A stretch of DNA of 44,674 nt. It comes from an uncultured Prevotellaceae bacterium. Its GTDB lineage: Bacteria > Bacteroidota > Bacteroidia > Bacteroidales > Bacteroidaceae. The notes beneath the pieces are model-generated. The model saw only the letters and a list, made by a program, of their open reading frames with translations, was not told where the DNA came from and searched no databases. The stretch is taken from the NCBI GenBank assembly GCA_900320565.1, contig ONSR01000007.1:1-44674 (forward strand). The letters run 5' to 3'. Of the stretch, positions 17,338 through 23,766 are shown piece after piece (positions within the stretch are counted from its first letter, which is position 1; every line of letters starts with the position of its first letter). The translations under genes were made by a program, and so were the position numbers.

Positions 17338-18415
17338 TTTGGCGAAGCTTGTACCATTCTTCCCTAGTCATCAGTCCTTCTTTATAGAACTGTGCAGGCT
17401 CCTTGGCTGCTTCTTTCGCACCATCGTAACCCCATATCATGTAGCTCGCGCCCCAGGTGAAGCCAGCGCCAAATGCTGTGAAGACGAGCTTGTCGCCCTT
17501 CTTGAGCTGCGGCTCGTACTCCCAAAGACAAAGGGGAAGCGTGCCGCCACTGGTGTTGGCCATGTGGTCGATGTTTATCATGATATGGTCTTTCTCGATG
17601 CCTATGCGCTGAGCGACGGAAACCTCGATATTGATATTGGCCTGATGAGGCACAACCCAAGCGATGTCTTCCTTCGTCAGATTGTTGCGCTTGACGATGG
17701 TCTTGACGGCGCTCGTCATGTCGAGAACGGCATGCTTATACACCGCACGGCCTTCCTGATAGACGAAATGTTCGCGGGCATCTACGGTCTCGTGGCTCGG
17801 CATCTTGGCAGAACCGCCTGCTGCCATATGGAGAGGCTGGTAGCCTTTGCCATCAACACGGTAATAACCATCCATAAGGCCAACCTGCTCCGTCGTAGCT
17901 TCCATCATGACGCAAGCAGCGCCATCGCCGAAGATAGGACATGAATTACGGTCCTCATAATTGGTCATCGAGCTCATGTGGTCGCCGCCACAAATGATGA
18001 TGCGCTTGTAGCGACCCGAACGGATATAGGCCGCTCCTGCCTCCATTCCATAAAGGAAACTTGCACAGGCTGCCTCCATGTCGTAACCGAAAGCATTGTT
18101 CAGCCCACAATTGCCAATGACAAGCGACGCCGTAGAAGGGAAGTGATAGTCGGGCGTCGTGGTGGCGCAGATGACGAGCTCAATGCTGTCGGGATCTGCC
18201 CCAGTCTTACGCAAAAGCTGAGCAACGGCCCTCGTCATCATGTACGAAGTACCGCTGCCTTGCTCAGGCTTGAGGATGTGGCGTGTCTTGACGCCAATCC
18301 TCTCCATTATCCATTCATCGCTGGTATCTACAATCCTCGACATCTCTTCGTTGTCGAGGATGTAGTCGGGCACGTATCCGCCCACACCAGTTATGACGGC
18401 ATTAATCTGTTCCAA
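17330..18415 (-). CDS. fabH: Beta-ketoacyl-ACP synthase III
   Basis: FabH condenses acetyl-CoA (or another primer) with malonyl-ACP to start fatty-acid synthesis. The catalytic triad is visible as C117 (EAACASF), H257 (VVPHQAN) and N287 (HMANTSGGT). At 361 residues it is about 25 longer than the typical enzyme because of a charged C-terminal extension after YMIWGYDG. It follows rpmF, in the widespread DUF177-rpmF-fab order, and overlaps era. Confidence 0.95.
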   Translation of the reverse strand: MEQINAVITGVGGYVPDYILDNEEMSRIVDTSDEWIMERIGVKTRHILKPEQGSGTSYMMTRAVAQLLRKTGADPDSIELVICATTTPDYHFPSTASLVIGNCGLNNAFGYDMEAACASFLYGMEAGAAYIRSGRYKRIIICGGDHMSSMTNYEDRNSCPIFGDGAACVMMEATTEQVGLMDGYYRVDGKGYQPLHMAAGGSAKMPSHETVDAREHFVYQEGRAVYKHAVLDMTSAVKTIVKRNNLTKEDIAWVVPHQANINIEVSVAQRIGIEKDHIMINIDHMANTSGGTLPLCLWEYEPQLKKGDKLVFTAFGAGFTWGASYMIWGYDGAKEAAKEPAQFYKEGLMTREEWYKLRQNV

Positions 18416-18418
18416 TCT

Positions 18419-18598
18419 TTAAGCCTCTTTCTCGATGGCCACCTTGCCGCGATAGTAACCGCAAGCAGGGCAAACAGTGTGATAGATGTGGAACTCGCCG
18501 CAGTTAGGACATACTGCCAATGCGGGAGCTACTGCCTTGTCGTGAGTTCTTCTCTTGAGAGTCCTGGTCTTGGACTGTCTTCTTTTTGGATGTGCCAT
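18419..18598 (-). CDS. rpmF: 50S ribosomal protein L32
   Basis: This 59-residue protein begins MAHPKRRQSKTRTLKRRTHD, the conserved L32 start. It keeps the zinc-ribbon cysteines in two CxxC pairs (C30/C33 and C43/C46). The gene is too short for most ORF cut-offs but is fixed by its product and by its place between DUF177 and fabH. Confidence 0.95.
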   Translation of the reverse strand: MAHPKRRQSKTRTLKRRTHDKAVAPALAVCPNCGEFHIYHTVCPACGYYRGKVAIEKEA

Positions 18599-18640
18599 AA
18601 TTCGATTTACTATTTAATTATTTACGATTTAGTGTTTACT
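18599..18640. repeat. Heptad-like array between DUF177 gene and rpmF
   Basis: Read leftward, units of the type TAAATCG/TAAACAC/TAAATAA/TAAATCG recur at 7 bp, with one 8-bp step, across the end of the DUF177 gene and the 23-base gap. The TAA stop (18624-18622) lies inside the array. Confidence 0.6.
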
Positions 18641-19107
18641 AGTTCCCTCAGCGCTTCCCATCTTGGGTCGCTTTCCTTCTCTTCTTCCATCGAGGTCAGA
18701 GAGGGGCAGTCGGGATGCACGTGACGCAGAGGTATCTGCAGAGCTGCGAACTCATAGATGTTCCAAGCCACGTTGATGATGCCTTCCCGCTCCGGGATGG
18801 TGACGACATCGCCGTCGTCGGCATACTCTTCGCCCATCTTGACACGCAACGTGCACAGGGCGTCGATGGGTTGGGACATTGGTTCAAGGCAGCGGTCGCA
18901 AGTTACTTCCACCTCGCCCTTCAGCTGGAACTCCAGCTCAAAGGTGCCAGATGTCTGTTTCACCCATAATGCAACATCGAGCGAACCAGCCTTGATTTCA
19001 AGTCCCTGAACGGCGGAGAAGAAGTCATTATCAGCCTTCCAATGGTACGACACAGTATCAGAGGAAAGACCTTTCAAATCAACTATATAACCGTCCAGTT
19101 TTCCCAT
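18622..19107 (-). CDS. DUF177 (YceD-family) protein
   Basis: The 161-residue product has the DUF177 pattern, with the CDRC pair in 'VTCDRCLEP' and the later acidic motif. The family is linked to 23S rRNA accumulation and is almost always encoded just before rpmF, as here. It starts the operon DUF177-rpmF-fabH-era-purN. The promoter -7 box ends only 7 bases before the ATG. Confidence 0.88.
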   Translation of the reverse strand: MGKLDGYIVDLKGLSSDTVSYHWKADNDFFSAVQGLEIKAGSLDVALWVKQTSGTFELEFQLKGEVEVTCDRCLEPMSQPIDALCTLRVKMGEEYADDGDVVTIPEREGIINVAWNIYEFAALQIPLRHVHPDCPSLTSMEEEKESDPRWEALRELVNTKS

Positions 19108-19114
19108 CGGGCTG

Positions 19115-19122
19115 CAAAATTA
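19115..19122 (-). promoter_or_regulatory. -7 box of the DUF177-purN operon
   Basis: Minus-strand TAATTTTG fits TAnnTTTG. A TTG lies 22 bases upstream, slightly more than usual. The start codon follows after 7 bases, so the transcript would be leaderless or nearly so. Confidence 0.6.
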
Positions 19123-19171
19123 GTAAAAAAATCAATTACTTGTGCAACTTTGGCACGAAAAAAATGCCTTA

Positions 19172-20329
19172 TCAGCGCTTTTTGAGTTCTACACGGAACG
19201 TTGTACCCTTTCCAATCTCGGAATTCTTTACGAAAATACGTCCATCGTGATACTCCTCGACAATACGTTTGGCAAGTGAAAGTCCTAAGCCCCAGCCACG
19301 TTCCTTGGTCGTGTAACCTGGCATAAAGACTGAACTGAAGCGATTCTTGGGAATGCCTTTGCCTGTGTCACAGACTTCCACACTGATGCAATCGAGCTCT
19401 TCCTTTGCCGTAAGCGTAATGCTTCCCTTGCCTTCCATTGCGTCGATGGCGTTCTTGCAGAGGTTCTCTATCACCCATTCGAACAGGGGAGCACTGACAG
19501 GAGCAATGAGTGGCTCAGCAGGCAAGTTGCACTTCATCGTGATGCGGTTGCTTGTTCTGCGGCTTATGTATTGCATCACGTTGCCCAACACCTCATTGAG
19601 GTTCTCGGGCTTTGGTTCTGGTTGAGAGCCAATCTTGCTGAAGCGTTCTGCGATGCGTTGCAGGCGTTTGATGTCCTTCCCCATTTCGGGAAGAAGTTCG
19701 TCATCCGGATATGTTTCCCGAAGGACTTCGTGCCAAGCCATAAGACTGCTGATGGGAGTGCCAAGCTGATGTGCCGTCTCCTTGCTCAGGCCTACCCACA
19801 CCTTGTTCTGTTCTGCTCTTTTACTGCTTAGCAGAGCAAAAATGGCAACCACAACGAAGATGAGCACGACACCAAGTTGCACGTAGGGCCACCACGCAAG
19901 ACGCGTCAGAATGAGACTGTCGGCATAGCATATCTCCATATAATCGTTGTCGCCGAAGTTGATGCGGATTGTCCTTCCTGCCTGCTTCATAGACAGAGCC
20001 TCGTAAAGCACCAAGGAGTCGAGCGATGCACCAGACGTTGCTCCTACCTCCATGTTACGATAGTCCTGCACACGTCCTTCGCTATCGAGCACAACAACAG
20101 GAATGGTATTATTGCTGTTCAGCACTCTCCACACGAGGGTAAGGTCGGTCGTCTCATCCGCATTATTCAACGAACGCAGAGCCTCGGCCCATATCTCCAT
20201 CTTGCGTTGTTCTTCGACCTTGAGGTCACGCACAAGGAAGTTAGAGACCACGAGCGATGCCACGCAGAGCACAACTGCCAAGATTATCAAGACAATCTTA
20301 ACCTGACGTATTCTGTTTATCCATTGCAT
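19172..20329 (-). CDS. Orphan membrane sensor histidine kinase
   Basis: The 385-residue protein has transmembrane segments at about 11-33 and 149-167 enclosing a periplasmic sensor region of about 115 residues. The H box is KETAHQLGTPISSL with H187, the N box NLCKNAIDAM with N293, and the G boxes DTGKGIP (321-327) and GWGLGL (345-350). All residues needed for ATP binding and autophosphorylation are present. No response regulator gene is adjacent, so the partner is unknown. No clear TAnnTTTG box was found upstream. Confidence 0.9.
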   Translation of the reverse strand: MQWINRIRQVKIVLIILAVVLCVASLVVSNFLVRDLKVEEQRKMEIWAEALRSLNNADETTDLTLVWRVLNSNNTIPVVVLDSEGRVQDYRNMEVGATSGASLDSLVLYEALSMKQAGRTIRINFGDNDYMEICYADSLILTRLAWWPYVQLGVVLIFVVVAIFALLSSKRAEQNKVWVGLSKETAHQLGTPISSLMAWHEVLRETYPDDELLPEMGKDIKRLQRIAERFSKIGSQPEPKPENLNEVLGNVMQYISRRTSNRITMKCNLPAEPLIAPVSAPLFEWVIENLCKNAIDAMEGKGSITLTAKEELDCISVEVCDTGKGIPKNRFSSVFMPGYTTKERGWGLGLSLAKRIVEEYHDGRIFVKNSEIGKGTTFRVELKKR

Positions 20330-20383
20330 AACAGTATAATAACGGAAAGAAATGCCTGCTTATTGCATCAAAAAAGAAAAAAA

Positions 20384-20418
20384 CTTTAAACTTTAAACTT
20401 TAAACTTTAAACTTTTTC
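20384..20418. repeat. Heptad array (CTTTAAA) upstream of C11 protease gene
   Basis: Four perfect CTTTAAA units at 20384, 20391, 20398 and 20405 are followed by CTTTTTC. The array abuts the -7 box of the next gene and occupies the place where its -33 element would be. Confidence 0.9.
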
Positions 20419-20419
20419 G

Positions 20420-20427
20420 TACCTTTG
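20420..20427 (+). promoter_or_regulatory. -7 box in front of the C11 protease gene
   Basis: TACCTTTG fits the consensus exactly and ends 4 bases before the ATG. A -33 element is not recognisable; heptad repeats occupy its place. Confidence 0.55.
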
Positions 20428-20431
20428 CGGC

Positions 20432-21604
20432 ATGAAACGTTTCGGCCTATACATTATTATATTATATAATATGCTTCTGCTGGCAGGATGTAGTCGCGAC
20501 ATGATTGTCACTCCTGAAGAACAACCTCGGGCAGAGGCTGAGCGTACTGTCATTATCTATATGGCTGCCGACAATTCTCTATCTTCACAGGTCAGGAAGG
20601 ACACGATGGAGATGGCGAAGGCTAAGAACCTTATTCCCGAGGATGTCAACGTCATCGTCTATGTTGATGACAAAACTAACAAACCAGCTATATACGAGTT
20701 GTCGGCAAAGAAGGGCATGCAGAGATGGAGGCTATACAACTCTGAAATGTGCAGCACCAGTCAAGATGTGATGCTCAATGCTCTTCAACAGATAGAGCAT
20801 TACTTCCCTGCCCGTCATTATGGCATCACGTTCTGGTCGCATGCAACAGGCTGGAATCCACGTCACAACACCTTTGGCAAAGACGAGACACCAGGCACAG
20901 CCACAAGAGAAGTTGAGATGGAGATTCCTGTCCTTCACGATGTGCTTGCCCAGTTGCCAGCGTTTGATTACATCTTCTTTGATGCTTGCTTCATGCAGTG
21001 CATCGAGGTGGCTTACGAATTGCGAGACGTCACTCGCTATATAGTAGGCTCTCCTGCAGAGATTCCCGGGCCAGGAGCACCTTACGACAAAGTCATGGGA
21101 GCTCTTTGTGCAGGCGATGTCAACGGCATCATCAATGAATATAACAGCGGATATCCTACTGGCATTTATACTGGCGTACTGCTTTCCTGCATCGACTGCA
21201 CGCAGCTCGAGGCACTTGCAGAAGCCACAGGAAGGTTCTTGATTCCACGTTACATGGAACATGTCGAGCCCAGCGCTTCTGGATTCCAGGCCTATTGCAG
21301 TCGTCTGGTCAAGTACAATTATTACTTCGACATGCGTACCACAATGTGCCGACTGCTTAGTGAAGACGATTATGCCGCCTGGATGGAATACTTCGACAGG
21401 GCTGTTCCCACAAAGACATTCTCCTCGACCAGGACTTGGTACAGCAATAACTTGTGCAACTTCCCGTACATCGAAGATACAGAATGTTACGGTGGAGTCT
21501 CTATGTTTGTGCCGTTACAGGCATATGAACCCTATGGCTGGAATGCTGATTTCCAGAAGACTTCGTGGTACGAAGCCTTAGGTTGGGCCGAGACAGGCTG
21601 GTAA
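20432..21604 (+). CDS. Clostripain-family (C11) cysteine peptidase, lipoprotein
   Basis: The 390-residue product carries a lipoprotein signal (MLLLAGC, lipidated C20). The C11 catalytic dyad is visible as H137 in FWSHATGW and C186 in FFDACFMQC, flanked by the usual beta strands (TVIIYMAADNSL). C11 peptidases cut after Arg or Lys and are often exported; this one is probably anchored in the outer membrane. It converges on the DUF3298-like gene with only 3 bases between stop codons. Confidence 0.88.
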   Translation: MKRFGLYIIILYNMLLLAGCSRDMIVTPEEQPRAEAERTVIIYMAADNSLSSQVRKDTMEMAKAKNLIPEDVNVIVYVDDKTNKPAIYELSAKKGMQRWRLYNSEMCSTSQDVMLNALQQIEHYFPARHYGITFWSHATGWNPRHNTFGKDETPGTATREVEMEIPVLHDVLAQLPAFDYIFFDACFMQCIEVAYELRDVTRYIVGSPAEIPGPGAPYDKVMGALCAGDVNGIINEYNSGYPTGIYTGVLLSCIDCTQLEALAEATGRFLIPRYMEHVEPSASGFQAYCSRLVKYNYYFDMRTTMCRLLSEDDYAAWMEYFDRAVPTKTFSSTRTWYSNNLCNFPYIEDTECYGGVSMFVPLQAYEPYGWNADFQKTSWYEALGWAETGW

Positions 21605-21607
21605 GGC

Positions 21608-22372
21608 TTACGGCCTCGCGACAGTCACGCTTATCAAACCAGCTGCATAAGGCGCTATCTCATACTGGTTGAAGAGGAACAAGATGCTGTCGTTCTTCAG
21701 TAGGAAGTTATTGGTCAGGTAGAGGTCGCCCAGCATTGTGATGCCGGTTTTCTCTTGCAGGTCGGCCAAGTCCTTTGCTTCCCAGTCCTTGCAGAGCTGT
21801 TCTTCCATTGCCCTCATCACCAGCATCTCCTTATCTGCAGGCACGATGTCTTTTATGTTGAGCAGTTTGCCTGTGTTCTTGTCGAAGTTATAATAGCCCA
21901 CCACATAACTGCCGTGAGCGCCGCCGAGGTAGCAGTCGAGGCTCGTTTGATAGGAGAGAATGCTGTCATTACCGTTTTCGACTGGACTGCCTTCTATGTT
22001 GTAGTTGTACTGAAACATGTCCCTGTACTCCGGATCATATGCCAGTTGTTCTGCGATTTCTGCTTTCCATTCGGTCTCGAGGCTGTCTGCAAGTGCTGCC
22101 ATCGTCTCTTCGATTGTGGCATATCCATGCAGGTAGAGCACACTGTCGCGCAGGATGGCAGCCAGTTGAGTTGCCAGTGCTCCGTCGCCGGAAAGTGTGT
22201 CGAGGTTGAACTCGATGTGATAGCAGAGGCTGTCACCTTCGGCAATTGGGTTATCGATACACAAAGATGCTTTCCCCCATTCAGGTTCAGTTTGGTCATC
22301 ACCAGTGATTTTCCAGTCTTCGCAAGCGCAGAAGAAGACGGCCGCAGAAAGGATAAAGAGATACTTTTTCAT
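21608..22372 (-). CDS. DUF3298/RsiV-like lipoprotein
   Basis: This 254-residue protein has a lipoprotein-type N terminus (MKKYLFILSAAVFFCAC). Its core resembles the DUF4163-DUF3298 fold, with the YLGGAHG motif at about residue 152 followed by a G-x-L-L-N-I-K-D segment. Related domains occur in RsiV and PdaC-type proteins that bind lysozyme or peptidoglycan. Whether this one binds anything is unknown. It is cell-envelope located and monocistronic. Confidence 0.72.
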   Translation of the reverse strand: MKKYLFILSAAVFFCACEDWKITGDDQTEPEWGKASLCIDNPIAEGDSLCYHIEFNLDTLSGDGALATQLAAILRDSVLYLHGYATIEETMAALADSLETEWKAEIAEQLAYDPEYRDMFQYNYNIEGSPVENGNDSILSYQTSLDCYLGGAHGSYVVGYYNFDKNTGKLLNIKDIVPADKEMLVMRAMEEQLCKDWEAKDLADLQEKTGITMLGDLYLTNNFLLKNDSILFLFNQYEIAPYAAGLISVTVARP

Positions 22373-22407
22373 TTGTAGTTGGGTTGTTAGGTTGGTTTAT
22401 TTGCAGG

Positions 22408-22438
22408 CAAAATTAGCATATTTTTCCAAGAACGGCAA
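22408..22438 (-). promoter_or_regulatory. Promoter of the DUF3298-like gene
   Basis: Minus-strand TAATTTTG (22415-22408) with TTG (22438-22436) 20 bases upstream. The -33 regions of this promoter and of the divergent GH43 promoter overlap. Confidence 0.72.
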
Positions 22439-22457
22439 GGAATACATCTTTTTTTCG

Positions 22458-22473
22458 TATATTTGCATGCAAA
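22458..22473 (+). promoter_or_regulatory. -7 box of GH43 gene overlapping a 12-bp palindrome
   Basis: TATATTTG at 22458-22465 fits TAnnTTTG. TTTGCATGCAAA at 22462-22473 is a perfect palindrome that covers the end of the -7 box and the likely start of transcription, as an operator would. Confidence 0.55.
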
Positions 22474-22500
22474 AGATGATTAGTTAAAGGTAACACAGAC

Positions 22501-23568
22501 ATGAACCGAATCTCACTTTTCCTGCTTCTCCTTTGTTTGGGAAGCCTGGCCGCAAAGGCTCAGACAGAGCGTCAAATCGCCGACAAGACCCTGTTTGAAC
22601 TCAGAAAAGAAATGCCCGACAAGACCGTCGCGATGAATCCTGTGACCGATTTCGACTGCCCAGATCCATCGATAGTGCAGGTCGGAGAATGGTTCTACTG
22701 CTTCAAGACGGGCTTCCCTATCAAGATTTATCGCAGCCGAGACCTGTGCAACTGGACCTACTATCGCGATATGTTCCCTGGCCCGAACCCGCATGATCCG
22801 TTTGGCGACGGCAAGCTCGACCCCATGAAGACTGGGGCTGGCAAACAGAACATCAACTTCTGGGCTCCCTCTCCGGCACTCATCGAGGGCAAACTCGTCG
22901 TGTACCTCACCCTCTTTGTCTCAATGGAGAACGACCGGCAGGTGGTACTCGTGGCCGACGACATCGATAGTCCCTTCCGCTATGCCAACACCTTGAACGT
23001 CGGCACGCCTGAACATCCGACCCCGCAAGACGGGCAGTACTTCCTCGACGACGACGGCAAACAGTACCTCGTCTATGGCGACGTGAACAGCAAGGGCAAC
23101 TTTATCCGCGAACTTTCAAAGGACGGACTGACCTACGCGAAAGGCAGCAAGCCCCATTACATCACGACGGCCTACGAAGGAGGATACATCTATAAATATA
23201 AAGGGCTGTACTACTTCTACTGCTCCAAGAACCATTTCAACAACTATGAGTACACCCTTTGTCTGAGCACATCCAGCAATCTCTTCTCGGGCTGGAGCGA
23301 GCCCGAGCCCGTTCTTACCTCCGAAAGCCCCGATGCGATACTGAACGGAGCCGGTCACAACGGGGAAATCATTACGGATCGGGCTGGCCGCATGTTCATG
23401 ATCATGCACTCCCATTGCGAGGGACTCATTCCTCGTCGAGGCGATTACCGTCCTCGTCCGATGATTTTGATGGAGCTGAAGGACATAGACGGCAAGCTTA
23501 CTTTTGTCGATCATAAGGGCAATCCGACCAACCACCCGTGCTGGATTGTCAATCGTCCGCAGTTCTGA
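22501..23568 (+). CDS. Secreted glycoside hydrolase family 43-like protein
   Basis: The 355-residue product has a signal peptide (cut near AKA-QT, residues 20-21) and a single five-bladed propeller of GH43 type. The likely catalytic base is D55 in CPDPSIV, the pKa-modulating acid is near D177 (PQDGQYFLDDDG), and the proton donor is E226 in AYEGGYIYK. WAPSP and GHNGEI are other family landmarks. GH43 enzymes act on arabinans, xylans or galactans; the substrate here is not predictable. There is no second domain and no SusC/D partner next to it. Confidence 0.85.
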   Translation: MNRISLFLLLLCLGSLAAKAQTERQIADKTLFELRKEMPDKTVAMNPVTDFDCPDPSIVQVGEWFYCFKTGFPIKIYRSRDLCNWTYYRDMFPGPNPHDPFGDGKLDPMKTGAGKQNINFWAPSPALIEGKLVVYLTLFVSMENDRQVVLVADDIDSPFRYANTLNVGTPEHPTPQDGQYFLDDDGKQYLVYGDVNSKGNFIRELSKDGLTYAKGSKPHYITTAYEGGYIYKYKGLYYFYCSKNHFNNYEYTLCLSTSSNLFSGWSEPEPVLTSESPDAILNGAGHNGEIITDRAGRMFMIMHSHCEGLIPRRGDYRPRPMILMELKDIDGKLTFVDHKGNPTNHPCWIVNRPQF

Positions 23569-23605
23569 AGGTCAAATCGATGCAGTCCTCAAAAAAAACT
23601 ATTAT

Positions 23606-23682
23606 GAGAAAACTCCAGTACTCTCGTGTGAGTACTGGAGTTTTCTCGTGTAGGTACTGCAGTACTCACACGAGAGTACTGG
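23606..23682. repeat. 22-bp palindromic array with AGTACTGCAGTACT core and 18-bp stem
   Basis: Units start at 23609, 23631, 23653 and 23675, exactly 22 bp apart. Each has a 14-bp AGTACTGCAGTACT-like core and an 8-bp spacer (CTCGTGTG, or its inverse CACACGAG). Bases 23606-23623 and 23630-23647 form a perfect 18-bp stem with a 6-base loop. Bases 23616-23637 recur inverted and unchanged at 23661-23682. It lies 38 bases after the GH43 gene and could end its transcript, though no T-run follows the stem. Confidence 0.85.
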
Positions 23683-23766
23683 CGATGCGACTGCATACGT
23701 TTGAAAGGTTAACATTATTTTTCTTCTCGGATTAAACTTTTCGTCGTTTCAGGCGTCTTAATAAGT

